DNA from: Symploca sp. SIO1C2
GTDB taxonomy: Bacteria > Cyanobacteriota > Cyanobacteriia > Cyanobacteriales > Coleofasciculaceae
DNA: 56,736 nucleotides
Direction: 5' to 3'
Assembly: GCA_010672925.1 (NCBI GenBank)
Contig: JAAHFP010000041.1
Location: 1-56,736 of the forward strand
Below are positions 34,546-44,737 of this stretch, piece after piece; position 1 is the first letter of the stretch; each line of letters starts with the position of its first letter. A program made the position numbers and the translations under genes. The notes under the pieces were generated by a model. The model saw only the letters and a program-made list of their open reading frames with translations. It was not told the DNA's origin and did no database searches.

Positions 34546-37500
34546 ATGGTATATCAAGTCGGAGCAAGCCTCCCTGCTAACGCTCCTAGCTATGTGGTAA
34601 GGCAAGCTGATCAAGAATTATATGATGCTTTGCGGGCAGGGGAGTTATGTTATGTGTTGAACTCGCGACAGATGGGGAAGTCTAGTTTACGAGTGCGAAC
34701 TATGCAAAAGCTGCAAGCTGAGGGAGTTGCTTGTGCTTTTATTGATTTAACTGCTATTGGTACTGAAGAAGTGACTCCAGGGCAATGGTATGGTGGCTTA
34801 CTCAAGACGATAATCAACAACAAGAGTTTTCAGCTGTTGGAGCAGTTTAATTTGCGAACCTGGTGGCGGGAGCGGGAAATGCTCTCTCCGGTGCAGCGCT
34901 TGCGGGAATTTATTGAGGGAGTTCTGCTCAAGGAAATTTCTCAAAATATGGTGATTTTTATCGATGAAGTGGATAGCATCCTTAGCTTGGGTTTCAAAGA
35001 TGATTTTTTTGCTTTTATCCGATCTTGTTATAATCAACGAGCGGATGATGCAAAATACAGACGTCTGACCTTTGCTCTGTTGGGAGTGGCCACACCTTCG
35101 AGTTTAATTCAAGATAAAACGCCGTTTAATGTTGGTCTAGCGGTTAAGTTGCGGGGCTTTCAATTAGATGAAGTCAAGCCTTTAGCCGAGGGATTGTCGG
35201 AACAGGTAAGCAATCCGAAAGCCGTGCTCAAGGAAATTTTATCTTGGACAGGAGGACAACCGTTTCTGACCCAAAAGCTGTGTAAGTTGATTGTTACTTG
35301 TGAGTTATCTATCCCCCCAGGGCAAGAAGCAGCATCAGTAGAAAAATTGGTGCGATCGCGTATTATAAAAGACTGGGAATCTCAGGACGAACCGGAGCAT
35401 TTGCGGACAATACGCGATCGCTTGCTGAGTAATGAGCAACATACTGGACGGTGGTTGGGATTGTATCAGCAGATTTTGCAAGAGGGAGCAATTGTTGCTG
35501 ATGATAGCCTGGAACAAACAGAATTACGATTTAGTGGGTTAGTCGTCAAACAGCAGGGTAAATTAACAGTTTATAACCCCATTTATCGGGTAGTTTTTAA
35601 TCAAACTTGGGTTGACAAACAGTTAGCTTCTATGCGTCCTTATAGTGGAGCGATCGCTGCTTGGTTAGCGTCCAACCGTCAGGATGAATCACGTCTATTG
35701 CGAGGTAAGGCATTGCAGGATGCATTGGAGTGGAAAGCTCACAAAATGTTGGGTGTTGAAGATGATAATTTCTTAGATGCCAGCCAACAATTAGATAGGC
35801 TGGAGATACAAAGAAAGTTAGATGCAGAACGTACTAAGAAGACTGAAGCATTATTAGCAGCACAGCAAAAAACCGCCAGACTGCAAAGATTTGTTCTGGG
35901 GGCAGTTAGTAGCGCCTTGCTAGTTACCAGTATGTTGGGATTAGCAACTTTCTTTCAGTATCGCAAAGCAGTAAATAGCAAACGCCAATCATTAATCAGC
36001 GAGATTCAGGCGCTTACTAACTCGGCGGAAGCACTCTTTACTTCTAATCAAAGGTTGGATGCACTGCTAGAAGCAATCAAGGCGAAGCGACAATGGGAAA
36101 AGTTGGGTACTAGGGTAAGTCCAAAAACCAAGCTGGAGATAGAAAGTGAGTTAGAAAGAGTTCTAGGGCAGGCGGTTTATGGAGTAGTTGAGTACAATCG
36201 CTTACCAGAAAATAAGAGAGTCTTCGATATCGCTTTCAGTCCCCAGAGTAATCTGCTTGCCTCTGCTTCTGAAGACAATACCATTAAACTCTGGAACCAG
36301 GAAGGTAAATCACTCGCAACCCTTAAAGGACATCAAGGTTGGGTTTACGGAGTTGCCATTAGTCCTAATGGTAAGATGATTGCCTCGGTGGGTGAAGACA
36401 AAACCCTCAGACTCTGGAACCTCGACGGTAAGGAGTTGAAGATGATTCAAGGGCATACTGATGAGGTATGGGGAGTTGCTTTCAGTCCTGATGGTCAGAC
36501 TATTGCTTCAGCGAGTGCGGATCAAACCGTTAGACTCTGGAACCTTGACGGCACTCTGAGAAATACTCTCAGAGGACATAGCAAAAAGGTATGGGGAGTT
36601 GCTTTCAGTCCTGATGGTCAGACTATTGCTTCAGCAAGTGCGGATCAAACTGTCAAGCTGTGGAAACTCGACGGTACTCTACTAACTACCCTAGCAGGTC
36701 ATCAAGAAGAGGTGAGAGCAGTTGCTATCAGCCCCAATGGTAAAGTGATTGCCTCGGCGAGTCAGGACAAAACTGTCAAATTATGGAATAGCGACGGCAC
36801 TTTACGCCACACTATCGAGGGACATAGTGCTCCAGTTTACGGAGTTGCTATCAGCTCTGATGGTAAAATTGCTTCAGCAAGTGTGGATAATACTGTCAGA
36901 CTCTGGAACCAAGAGGGTACTTTGCTCCAAACCCTGGAAGGACATCGTGACCGAGTTTCTGAAGTTGTCTTCAGTTCTGATGGTAAGATGATAGCTTCCG
37001 CGAGTTGGGACAAGACTGTCAGACTCTGGAAGCTAGAGAATGATTTGTTTACTACTCTCAGTGGACACAGTGATGTGGTTATCGGAGTAAATTTCAGTCC
37101 TGATGGTCAGACTATTGCCTCAGCTTCTGATGACAAAACTGTTAGACTGTGGAACCAGGAAGGTACTTTACTCCAAACCCTACCAGGGCATAATGCTGAA
37201 GTTTACGGAGTTACTTTTAGTCCTGACGGTAAGACCATTGCCTCATCAAGTAAGAACAAAATCATCAAACTCTGGAACCTGGAAGGTGAGGAGCAGAAAA
37301 CTCTCAAAGGGCATGATGATGAAGTGTGGGGAGTTGCTTTCAGTCCTGACGGTAAAACTATTATCTCCGGAAGTGGAGACAAAACTATCAAACTTTGGAA
37401 CATTGATGGTACTCTGCAAACTACCCTAACAGGACATAAAGAAAAAGTGTGGGGAATTGCTATTAGTCCTAAGCAGCAAATGATTGCTTCCGGTAGTGAG

Positions 37501-38007
37501 GACAGGACTGTCAAACTCTGGAGCTTGGAAGGTACTTTATTCAAGACTATTATAGGGCATCAGGATGCAGTTAATGATGTTTTCATCGGTTCTGCTGGTA
37601 ATTTAATTGCCTCAGCTAGTTCTGATCAAACTGCTAAACTCTGGACTAGTGAAGGTAAGTTGTTACATACCCTCAAAGATCATCAAGAGACAGTTAGGGG
37701 AGTCTCCATCAGTCCCGATAGTAAGATGATTGCCACTGGTAGTGGGGACAAAACTGTCAAAATTTGGGGAAGAGAAGGCAAATTGCAGAAAACTTTATAT
37801 GGTCATAGTGGCGGAGTCTGGGGATTGTCTTTTAGTCCAGATGGTAAGATGGTTGCTTCTGCCAGTGAGGATCAAACGGTGATTCTCTGGGAATTAGAGC
37901 AAATTCTTAGTCTGAATGAGCTAGAGTATGGTTGCCAATGGGTGCGGGATTATTTGAAGTACAATCGCAATTTGAAGGAAGAGGATCGTAGTTTGTGTGA
38001 CTACTAG
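34546..38007 (+). CDS. Transmembrane STAND NTPase with 14 WD40 repeats
   Basis: 1153 aa. N-terminal AAA_35-type NTPase (Walker [11 protein letters not shown], Lys45; [11 protein letters not shown]), with [13 protein letters not shown] as lid motif near 230. A coiled stretch and one membrane helix (about 449-472) follow, then 14 WD40 blades (about 560-1125), i.e. two seven-bladed propellers. Blades 3 and 4 are nearly identical ([17 protein letters not shown]), which points to recent duplication. The usual GH and WD positions are conserved. The propeller should act as ligand- or partner-binding sensor and the NTPase as switch; no effector domain is present. Placement of the propeller relative to the membrane is not clear. 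Confidence 0.92.
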   Translation: MVYQVGASLPANAPSYVVRQADQELYDALRAGELCYVLNSRQMGKSSLRVRTMQKLQAEGVACAFIDLTAIGTEEVTPGQWYGGLLKTIINNKSFQLLEQFNLRTWWREREMLSPVQRLREFIEGVLLKEISQNMVIFIDEVDSILSLGFKDDFFAFIRSCYNQRADDAKYRRLTFALLGVATPSSLIQDKTPFNVGLAVKLRGFQLDEVKPLAEGLSEQVSNPKAVLKEILSWTGGQPFLTQKLCKLIVTCELSIPPGQEAASVEKLVRSRIIKDWESQDEPEHLRTIRDRLLSNEQHTGRWLGLYQQILQEGAIVADDSLEQTELRFSGLVVKQQGKLTVYNPIYRVVFNQTWVDKQLASMRPYSGAIAAWLASNRQDESRLLRGKALQDALEWKAHKMLGVEDDNFLDASQQLDRLEIQRKLDAERTKKTEALLAAQQKTARLQRFVLGAVSSALLVTSMLGLATFFQYRKAVNSKRQSLISEIQALTNSAEALFTSNQRLDALLEAIKAKRQWEKLGTRVSPKTKLEIESELERVLGQAVYGVVEYNRLPENKRVFDIAFSPQSNLLASASEDNTIKLWNQEGKSLATLKGHQGWVYGVAISPNGKMIASVGEDKTLRLWNLDGKELKMIQGHTDEVWGVAFSPDGQTIASASADQTVRLWNLDGTLRNTLRGHSKKVWGVAFSPDGQTIASASADQTVKLWKLDGTLLTTLAGHQEEVRAVAISPNGKVIASASQDKTVKLWNSDGTLRHTIEGHSAPVYGVAISSDGKIASASVDNTVRLWNQEGTLLQTLEGHRDRVSEVVFSSDGKMIASASWDKTVRLWKLENDLFTTLSGHSDVVIGVNFSPDGQTIASASDDKTVRLWNQEGTLLQTLPGHNAEVYGVTFSPDGKTIASSSKNKIIKLWNLEGEEQKTLKGHDDEVWGVAFSPDGKTIISGSGDKTIKLWNIDGTLQTTLTGHKEKVWGIAISPKQQMIASGSEDRTVKLWSLEGTLFKTIIGHQDAVNDVFIGSAGNLIASASSDQTAKLWTSEGKLLHTLKDHQETVRGVSISPDSKMIATGSGDKTVKIWGREGKLQKTLYGHSGGVWGLSFSPDGKMVASASEDQTVILWELEQILSLNELEYGCQWVRDYLKYNRNLKEEDRSLCDY

Positions 38008-38017
38008 GTGGTAGGTG

Positions 38018-38320
38018 TTAGGTGTTAGGTTTTAGGGAATTTTCCCCTTGAAAGGGAGATACTATTTCTTTAACTAGCTCATTCGCATTCCTTTCCTCTA
38101 ATTGTGTTAAGACTTTTAAGGCAATTTTCACTGTATGATTGTAGTCTCTAACAGTGTTAGAAGTTGGTACTGTTATTGATAGGTTGGAAATCTCAGGATA
38201 GTCATATCGAGCAGAGTTACTTCTTTCGTACTCATGTACTTTCCTCCATCCTCTTTGGCAAAGGTAGTTCATCAGCTGGTTGGGTTTGATAGAGCTTAAT
38301 TTATCGAGTGTAATTTGCAT
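38018..38320 (-). CDS. Small hypothetical protein
   Basis: 100 aa, no membrane segment. It begins MQITLDKLSSIKPNQLMNYL and contains ARYDYPEISNLSITVPTS and a C-terminal helix with TVKIALKVLTQLEERNANELV. I do not recognise the family. Codon use is ordinary and the start is a clear ATG. It converges with the WD40 gene (only 10 nt apart, with TTAGGTG repeats in its 3' end). A copy of the 27-bp CTTCTTTTTGGACTG repeat sits immediately upstream of its start. Confidence 0.65.
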   Translation of the reverse strand: MQITLDKLSSIKPNQLMNYLCQRGWRKVHEYERSNSARYDYPEISNLSITVPTSNTVRDYNHTVKIALKVLTQLEERNANELVKEIVSPFQGENSLKPNT

Positions 38321-38322
38321 TG

Positions 38323-38349
38323 CTTCTTTTTGGACTGAAGTCCTACTAC
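38323..38349. repeat. 27-bp dispersed repeat, copy 2
   Basis: CTTCTTTTTGGACTGAAGTC plus CTACTAC, identical to 3544-3570 and 47921-47947. It contains the small stem GGACT-GA-AGTCC. Confidence 0.85.
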
Positions 38350-38372
38350 TGTTTATTACAAGAAATAGTTAT

Positions 38373-39413
38373 TCAACCGGATTGGATATGATTCGTAGAC
38401 GATGTCGTAAGTACCCGTAATATTTTATCAAAATTGTTAAAATCACCGACAATTCTTCGGGCAGGTTGAGGCCAAACTCTCAGAAGTGTTGGCGTCGCTG
38501 AAATCTGATTTTCTTCTGCTTGTTCGGGATGCTTGAAAATATCAACAATTTTTAAGGTATAAGGATGACGTAGAGAATTTTCTAACAACTGGTGTAGGTT
38601 TTTGAGAATCTCCTCAGTTGTCTCACTATGCCCAGAAATAAATAAACGCAGTACATAACCTACAGTGTTTGGTGATTCAGGGTTAGGTGAAATATCCCTA
38701 GCATCAGCTGATGATGTTTGGAGCAATTGCGAATCGTTAGTTTGCTCCTTTATCTTTATAGCCCTCGATGGGTTTAATATTTGATGAGATTTTTCCCATA
38801 CTTCCCCTGTAATCTTTCGAGCATCTACCGGTCCCTCAGGGGTCGGGAATTCCTGGGTTGAAGAGAGGGTTTTATCTTGGTGAGGAATGTTTACTTTAGT
38901 TCTAGATTCTATGGTAGAAGTAGTAGGGTAAACTTCAACCTGTTTCTTAGGTTTTCTAACAGAGGAGTAGGGATAAAATAACCTTTCAGTTTGTCCCAAG
39001 CGTACAATTAAGTCGTGATCTTCCCAAAGTTGGGGAAACTGATGACGATAGGTTTCTAATACCATCGGCTCCCACAACTCCTGCTGCCAGGAAGCCACCT
39101 GCCAATGTAGATTACTACTACCAAACACGACATTGAGTAGTGCTTGATGATGTTGTACAGGTCGATAAAGTTCAGCAGCGGTTCGCAGTTGCTGGGTTCT
39201 AGGGTCGATCCACTTATCGATAGTAGCAGTATATCCTGGTATCAAGAAATGAGGTGGCTCTGGCAAGCCCAGCATGTCTTGGAGAGCAGCACAAAGATGC
39301 AGGTGCCAGCGACCCTGCTTGCTTGAATCAATACAATAAATTAAATCCCCCCCAGGTGTAAATAGGGCAATGCCCTTAAACAGCTGGGGTAAGGAAGGTT
39401 GGTTTTTTCTCAA
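38373..39413 (-). CDS. Fusion protein with C-terminal KaiB-like domain
   Basis: 346 aa from a TTG at 39413 (no upstream ATG in frame; the TTG lies 18 nt after pilT). The N-terminal ~140 residues (FKGIALFTPGGDLIYCIDSS, PPHFLIPGYTATIDKWIDP) form a conserved-looking domain I cannot name. About 100 low-complexity residues follow, then a thioredoxin-like KaiB domain (about 250-335): YVLRLFISGHSETTEEILKN, YTLKIVDIFKHPEQAEE, ISATPTLLRVWPQPARRIVG. KaiB and the SasA sensor domain share this signature. Position right behind pilT suggests a link with pilus motility rather than being the clock KaiB itself; that link is inference. Confidence 0.8.
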   Translation of the reverse strand: MRKNQPSLPQLFKGIALFTPGGDLIYCIDSSKQGRWHLHLCAALQDMLGLPEPPHFLIPGYTATIDKWIDPRTQQLRTAAELYRPVQHHQALLNVVFGSSNLHWQVASWQQELWEPMVLETYRHQFPQLWEDHDLIVRLGQTERLFYPYSSVRKPKKQVEVYPTTSTIESRTKVNIPHQDKTLSSTQEFPTPEGPVDARKITGEVWEKSHQILNPSRAIKIKEQTNDSQLLQTSSADARDISPNPESPNTVGYVLRLFISGHSETTEEILKNLHQLLENSLRHPYTLKIVDIFKHPEQAEENQISATPTLLRVWPQPARRIVGDFNNFDKILRVLTTSSTNHIQSG

Positions 39414-39431
39414 GGTAAACAGCTCAAATTC

Positions 39432-40841
39432 TTAAACTCTACCTCGCAACATTTGGGCCATTTCATTCTGGGTGGGAGACATTTCTAAGGCCGTTTCCTC
39501 AGTAATGCGTCCTTCTTGATAGAGATTAAAGAGGGACTTATTCATAGTGATCATGCCATCAAATTCCCCATCCTCCATCAAAGGTGTAATTTCGTCGTAC
39601 TTGGCATCCCGGATGTAATCCTTAATAGCTTCAGTATTAATCAGGATGTCATGGAAAGCAGCACGTTTACCATCGGTGGTACGGCATAACCCCTGAGAAA
39701 TAATCGTCACTAGAGATTCAGCAAGTGCTACCCGCATTGCATGTTGCTCTTCAGCGGAGTAAAGATTGAGAAGTCGCTCAATGGATTTAACCGCACTGTT
39801 GGTGTGCAATGTCCCCATTACTAGGTGACCCGTCTGAGCAGCTTTCAAAGCGGTGTTGACCGTTTCTTTATCCCGCATTTCCCCAATTAAGATAATATCG
39901 GGGTCTTCCCTTAAAGAAGCTTTGAGGGCGTTATCAAACTTTAAAGTATTGATTCCCACTTCTCGTTGCTTGACTAGGGATTTGCGGCTGGGATGTACAA
40001 ATTCAATCGGGTCTTCGATGGTGATAATGTGCTTGGGCATCTCTTTATTGATGTAATCTACCATCGCCGCCATAGTGGTAGATTTACCGGAACCAGTAGG
40101 TCCAGTAACCAAAATCAGACCTTTATGAACATGACAAACATCCCTGAATACTGATGGTAGACGCAGTTGCTCCATCGTCAAGATCTTCAGGGGAATTAAG
40201 CGCATGACCATTGCCGGTCCGTCGAGGGTATCAAAGATATTGATCCGCACCCGGGCAAACTCATACTGAGTTGCTCCATCAAATTCCAGGGTATCTTGAA
40301 AACGCCGGACTTCCTCATCACTGAGCACTTCGTGCAGCCAGTACATAAAAGTTGTCTGATCCGTGTCCGGGTAGTCAGTGATCTCCATTTCCCCACGGTT
40401 GCGAATACGGGGTTTTTCACCAACGCCCAAGTGGATATCGGAATATCCATTGTCAAAAGCATAACGGACAATCGTCGCTAAAGTTGGCTGACCAGCTGGG
40501 AGACTAATACGAGGCGCTCGCTTTTGGCGACGGTCTGATGCTTTCGGGGAAGCCATAGTTTGACCGGGTGGTGCCGCTGGACGAGGGGGAGGTGCTACTG
40601 CTCCCGGTTTACCACCTCTTGGTGTCATGGGCATCGTTTGTGCCGCCATCGCCTGGGTTGCTTCAGAAGATGGTGCCCTACTCCCCTGCTGGTTACTTTT
40701 GGCTGATCTGGGCATCGTTTGCGAAGGCATTACTTCCGTTGCTTCCGAAGCCATCTTTTTCGCAGCATTATTCCTCGGCGGTGGTGGTGGTGGAACACGG
40801 GGTGGTGGTGGTGGGCTTGGCGGGCGCTGTGAGTCTGTCAT
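39432..40841 (-). CDS. pilT: Type IV pilus retraction ATPase PilT
   Basis: 469 aa. All PilT signatures are visible: YSDIHLGVG near the start of the core, Walker A GPTGSGKST, Asp box ITIEDPIEF, Walker B DPDIILIGEMRD and His box TGHLVMGTLHT. The hexameric ATPase at the cytoplasmic face depolymerises pilin for twitching motility and DNA uptake. An N-terminal extension of about 110 residues is rich in Pro, Ala and Met (PPPPPRVPPPPPPR) and is longer than in most PilT proteins, as is typical for cyanobacteria. It leads a two-gene unit with the KaiB-domain gene. Confidence 0.96.
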   Translation of the reverse strand: MTDSQRPPSPPPPPRVPPPPPPRNNAAKKMASEATEVMPSQTMPRSAKSNQQGSRAPSSEATQAMAAQTMPMTPRGGKPGAVAPPPRPAAPPGQTMASPKASDRRQKRAPRISLPAGQPTLATIVRYAFDNGYSDIHLGVGEKPRIRNRGEMEITDYPDTDQTTFMYWLHEVLSDEEVRRFQDTLEFDGATQYEFARVRINIFDTLDGPAMVMRLIPLKILTMEQLRLPSVFRDVCHVHKGLILVTGPTGSGKSTTMAAMVDYINKEMPKHIITIEDPIEFVHPSRKSLVKQREVGINTLKFDNALKASLREDPDIILIGEMRDKETVNTALKAAQTGHLVMGTLHTNSAVKSIERLLNLYSAEEQHAMRVALAESLVTIISQGLCRTTDGKRAAFHDILINTEAIKDYIRDAKYDEITPLMEDGEFDGMITMNKSLFNLYQEGRITEETALEMSPTQNEMAQMLRGRV

Positions 40842-41312
40842 ATTTCCCCTGGGGTTTGGTTACTAGCAGTGATTTCACTAACTATTGTTAGTAACATTCC
40901 TCAACTTTAAGATTCAATATTATCGATTGACCACAAGATTAATCAATCTGCTAATCATGATTTTAGGTGTTCAGGATGAAACTCCCTGCCAAATACTCGG
41001 TCGCAACTGATTTTTCCTGGGCAGCTCACCGGTCAAAATTATGAGAATGCTATACATAAGTTATAAGAAATATTAAGCGAATTCCCTATAGCATTGCTTA
41101 CCAAACTCAGAACACTGAATCGGTGTTCTAGGAATAATTATGAGGCGTTTTAAGCCATAAATATTTGCTAGCGAATGTAAATTTTTTTGAATATCAGCTC
41201 ATTTTACCTAAAACTATCTTCTATACTGTTCATCAATCCCCTTTAGATTAAAGGGCCTAATTCAAGGATTTTTTTGTTGAAAATTTCATTAAAAAAAATA
41301 AGGGAGAAACTA
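40842..41312. other. Intergenic region between divergent genes
   Basis: No gene seen in about 470 nt. It holds a 7-bp stem AGAACAC (41109-41115) / GTGTTCT (41123-41129) and AT-rich DNA with TATACAT at about 41051. Promoters for pilT (minus) and for the small membrane protein (plus) should lie here. No binding site can be named safely. Confidence 0.5.
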
Positions 41313-41702
41313 ATGATGGAATTGAGCTCCAGAGAAAGCTTGGTGAATACTAATTCCTTAGCAATGGTCAAAAGCTTTTTAATTTGGACTTTTACCTTGG
41401 AAGTTTGTCTGTTGGTTGTTGGTTTTCCACTGCTGGTATTAATTGCCTCTATCGGCATTATGCTGGCAATTACTCTGCAAGCGGTTTTACCAGTCAGTGC
41501 GGTTTTATTAGTTGCAGGTCTGTTGGTTGGCTCCAATGTGTTAGTGGTGGTATTGGGTGCTGGAATTCTTACCTTCAAAGGTATTCATCCTCATGAAGTT
41601 AGCTGGTTGAGCTGGTTGCACGGTGAATCGAAAGTTAGGCATACTCCTGTCTTTGCCGCTTGCCCACTCACTTGTGATATCAGAGGGTTAGAAATTGGTT
41701 AG
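41313..41702 (+). CDS. Small two-helix membrane protein
   Basis: 129 aa from the ATG at 41313, preceded by AGGGAGAA; the frame opens with a TTG further up that lacks such a site. Two long hydrophobic segments (about 20-55 and 60-85: FLIWTFTLEVCLLVVGFPLL; LVAGLLVGSNVLVVVLGAGI) and a C-terminal cytosolic or lumenal tail with HPHEVSWLSWLHGESK. I do not recognise a named family. A strong terminator follows directly, so it is a single-gene transcript. Confidence 0.75.
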   Translation: MMELSSRESLVNTNSLAMVKSFLIWTFTLEVCLLVVGFPLLVLIASIGIMLAITLQAVLPVSAVLLVAGLLVGSNVLVVVLGAGILTFKGIHPHEVSWLSWLHGESKVRHTPVFAACPLTCDIRGLEIG

Positions 41703-41744
41703 GGTTTGGTGAATAGTTCAGATAAAGGAGATAAAGATAAGAAA

Positions 41745-41782
41745 AAGAAAGGGTCAACATGACGTTGACCCTTTCTTGTTTT
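41745..41782 (+). terminator. Strong intrinsic terminator
   Basis: AAGAAAGGGTCAAC (41745-41758) pairs perfectly with GTTGACCCTTTCTT (41764-41777), loop ATGAC, then GTTTT. It ends the small membrane-protein gene and, in the other direction, faces the 3' end of ndhH, so it may be bidirectional. Confidence 0.9.
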
Positions 41783-41840
41783 GATGGGGAGTCGGTTGCA
41801 AATGACAAATGACAAATGACAAATGACAAACAACAATCCC

Positions 41841-43025
41841 TTACCTATCTACCGAACCCATAATGATATCAATGCTGCCGAGGATGACCACAATATCAGC
41901 AACCTTCATACCCCGTAGGAGATGGGGCAGAATTTGCAGGTTGTTAAAGTCTGCAGCACGAATCTTCCAGCGCCAAGGAAAGACATTATCATCCCCAATA
42001 ATGAAAATACCTATTTCACCCTTGCCGGATTCCAAACGAACATAATGCTCACCAGCAGGAATCTTAAAGGTAGGAGCAATTTTCTTACCTTGGAACTGAT
42101 AGTCAAAATCATTCCACTGAGATTTTTTACCTTCTGCCATGCGCTTGGCTTCTAGGTTTTCGTAAGGGCCACCGGGTAGTGCTTTCAAAGCTTGACGGAG
42201 AATTTTGACTGATTCCCGCATCTCCCGAATACGCACCAGGTAACGGGCAAAACAATCACCACCAGTTTCCCAATGTACATCCCAGTCGAAGTCATCGTAA
42301 CATTCGTAGTGGTCAACTTTCCGCAAGTCCCATTTTACGCCAGAAGCTCGCAGCATTGGACCAGAAAGGCCCCAGTTAATTGCTTCTTCCCTACTGATAG
42401 TGCCAATTCCTTCAACCCGGCGGCGGAAAATAGGATTGTTGGTAATTAAGCGCTCATACTCATCTACCTTGGGTTCAAAATAGTCACAGAAGTCTTCGCA
42501 CTTATCTACCCAACCATAGGGTAAGTCAACAGCAACACCACCAATGCGGAAGTAATTATTATTAATTAACCGTTGTCCTGAGGCAGCTTCCCACAGGTCA
42601 TAAATTAGCTCCCGCTCCCGGAAGATGTAAAAGAAAGGCGTCTGACCACCAACATCCGCCACAAATGGTCCGAACCAAAGCAGGTGATTGGCAATCCGAT
42701 TCAACTCCAACATAATCACCCGGATATAGCTGGCGCGTTTGGGTACCGGAATATCTGCCAATTGTTCTGGGGCATTAACGGTAATTGCTTCATTGAACAT
42801 TCCCGCTGCATAGTCCCACCGACTAACGTAGGGGACGTACATAATATTGGTGCGGTTCTCAGCAATTTTCTCCATACCCCGGTGCAAATAACCCAGCACC
42901 GGCTCACAATCAACTACATCCTCTCCGTCGAGGGTAACGATTAAGCGCAAAACGCCGTGCATGGAGGGGTGATGGGGACCCATGTTCAACACCATGGGCT
43001 CGGTTCTAGTCTCAAGTTTTGGCAT
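41841..43025 (-). CDS. ndhH: NAD(P)H-quinone oxidoreductase subunit H
   Basis: 394 aa, the standard length of cyanobacterial NdhH. Starts [52 protein letters not shown] and [11 protein letters not shown] are diagnostic for the 49-kDa-type subunit of complex I. It sits in the peripheral arm of thylakoid NDH-1 next to the quinone site, serving respiration and cyclic electron flow. As usual it is not in the ndhAIGE cluster. The promoter region (43026-43283) is full of TTAGGTG and TCATTGG heptamer arrays. Confidence 0.97.
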   Translation of the reverse strand: MPKLETRTEPMVLNMGPHHPSMHGVLRLIVTLDGEDVVDCEPVLGYLHRGMEKIAENRTNIMYVPYVSRWDYAAGMFNEAITVNAPEQLADIPVPKRASYIRVIMLELNRIANHLLWFGPFVADVGGQTPFFYIFRERELIYDLWEAASGQRLINNNYFRIGGVAVDLPYGWVDKCEDFCDYFEPKVDEYERLITNNPIFRRRVEGIGTISREEAINWGLSGPMLRASGVKWDLRKVDHYECYDDFDWDVHWETGGDCFARYLVRIREMRESVKILRQALKALPGGPYENLEAKRMAEGKKSQWNDFDYQFQGKKIAPTFKIPAGEHYVRLESGKGEIGIFIIGDDNVFPWRWKIRAADFNNLQILPHLLRGMKVADIVVILGSIDIIMGSVDR

Positions 43026-43283
43026 ATATTGATTCGGTTCCCCTAACTCTTTGCCTTTAGCTTATTGTCTATAGTTATTGGCCATTTGTCATTGGTCATT
43101 GGTCATTTATAGCGCTTCGCGCAGGTGTTAGGTGTTAGGTGTTAGGTGTTAGGGAGGTGGAAAGTACTGTTAAATAAAGGTTTTGTGATTATTCACCATG
43201 GTCAATCTGTAAACACACGAGCGCTCGTTGCTATATGTCCAAATTTGGATGTACTTGGATGCAAGAACTAGGATAAATAACAA
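43026..43283. repeat. Intergenic heptamer arrays upstream of ndhH
   Basis: ATTGGTC/ATTTGTC copies (about 43077-43106) and about five copies of GTGTTAG (43125-43153). Between ndhH and the GT4 gene, which diverge. TAGCGCTTCGCG at 43110 resembles the tip of the element found inside the dynamin gene but is too short to be sure. Confidence 0.7.
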
Positions 43284-44486
43284 ATGAGAAACGAAAAACC
43301 TCTAAAAGTTCTACAAATAGTTCCCTCAATTTCCCTAGTCTATGGTGGCCCTAGCCAAATGGTGCGGGGACTTTCTGCTGCACTAGCATCCCAAGGAGTT
43401 GAAGTGACGGTACTGACTACAGACTCCAATGGAGATAGCGGTCAACCGCCGTTAGATGTCCCTCTGGAACAACCAGTGGAGCAAGATGGTTATCAGGTGC
43501 GGTACTTCCGTTGTTCTCCCTTTCGTCGTTACAAATTTTCTTGGGCTTTGTTGCGTTGGCTAAGGCAGCATGGGCATAAATTTGACCTGGCTCATATTCA
43601 TGCCTTATTTTCCCCAGTGAGTACAACGGCAGCAACGGTGGCTCGTAACCAAAAGCTACCCTACATCTTACGTCCCTTGGGCACTCTTGATCCCGCTGAC
43701 TTACAGAAAAAGCGATCGCTCAAGCAAATCTACGGTTTACTACTAGAGAGGCCAAACTTAGCAGAAGCAGCAGGAATTCACTTTACTAGTGTTCAGGAAG
43801 CCAAGGTTTCCGAGCGATTTGGGACTCAATCACCGGATTGGGTGATTCCTCTAGGAGTAAATTTGCCAGTTTTGCCCCCCAAAGGTGAGGCCAGGACTGA
43901 ATTGAACATTCCTGATGATCAGCCTTTGGTGCTGTTTATGTCTCGTATTGAGCCCAAGAAAGGACTCAATTTATTGCTCCCTGCCCTAGAAAAATTACTA
44001 GTAGAGGGTATCAATTTTCACTTTGTCTTAGCCGGAACCAATCCTCAAGACCCAGATTATGAGTGCCAAATTGCTCAACAGATTCAGACTTCACCACTCT
44101 CGTCTTGTACCAAGGTGACTGGTTTTGTAACTGGTAAGTTAAAGGCAGGATTATTACAAGACGCTGATTTATTTGTCCTACCCTCTTACTACGAAAACTT
44201 TGGTATTGCTGTTGCGGAAGCGATGGTTACCGGGACGCCGGTGGTGATTTCTGACCAAGTTCATATCTGGCAAGACATTAGTGAAGCTGAGGCAGGGTGG
44301 GTTAGTCCTTGTGAAGTCGATGCTTTAACTCAGCTACTAAAAGAAGCAATTTTGGCTCCCAAGGAACGGCAGCGACGGGGAAAAAATGCTCATAAATGCG
44401 CTGTGGCTAACTACAGTTGGGAAGCGATCGCACAACAAATGATTCAGGCTTACAAAAATATTCTTTTTACCATAAATAATAAATAA
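43284..44486 (+). CDS. GT4-family glycosyltransferase
   Basis: 400 aa. N-terminal acceptor domain with VYGGPSQMVRGLSAALASQG, then the donor-binding half with LFMSRIEPKKGLNLLLPAL and the E-x7-E-type motif in YENFGIAVAEAMVTGTPVVI. This is a GT-B fold retaining transferase using a nucleotide sugar, acting at the cytoplasmic face in polysaccharide or lipid glycan synthesis. The acceptor is unknown. No other polysaccharide genes are adjacent. Start ATG at 43284 at the end of AATAACAAATGAG repeat-like DNA. Confidence 0.92.
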   Translation: MRNEKPLKVLQIVPSISLVYGGPSQMVRGLSAALASQGVEVTVLTTDSNGDSGQPPLDVPLEQPVEQDGYQVRYFRCSPFRRYKFSWALLRWLRQHGHKFDLAHIHALFSPVSTTAATVARNQKLPYILRPLGTLDPADLQKKRSLKQIYGLLLERPNLAEAAGIHFTSVQEAKVSERFGTQSPDWVIPLGVNLPVLPPKGEARTELNIPDDQPLVLFMSRIEPKKGLNLLLPALEKLLVEGINFHFVLAGTNPQDPDYECQIAQQIQTSPLSSCTKVTGFVTGKLKAGLLQDADLFVLPSYYENFGIAVAEAMVTGTPVVISDQVHIWQDISEAEAGWVSPCEVDALTQLLKEAILAPKERQRRGKNAHKCAVANYSWEAIAQQMIQAYKNILFTINNK

Positions 44487-44737
44487 TGACAATACTCTAG
44501 CGTAGGATTTACAACAAGCGAATAGAGGGATTATGGTGACGATTACCGTACAAATCCTGAAATCTACATAAATTAAAGCTTTCAAGGATCCATATCAAGC
44601 AAGTAGACTTTAGAATAATGCAGTGAAACTTCGAGCCTGCGGGTGTTTCCGAGATTTTGATGTGAAAGCCCAACTCTTAAGGAGCACTCATCACTGTTGA
44701 TCTTGACCTGTAGCCTAGAAAAACAAGGAGATAATTA

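Noticed and set aside
38373-39413. The clock protein KaiB itself
   Set aside because: KaiB is ~100 aa and lies next to kaiC; here the domain is the end of a 346-aa protein behind pilT.
40568-40891. 107-codon plus-strand frame antisense to pilT
   Set aside because: It mirrors the Pro-rich N-terminal coding part of pilT; hydrophobic look is an artefact of complementing CCN codons.
41243-41578. 111-codon minus-strand frame antisense to the small membrane protein
   Set aside because: The plus-strand gene has a ribosome binding site, membrane helices and a terminator; the antisense frame has none.
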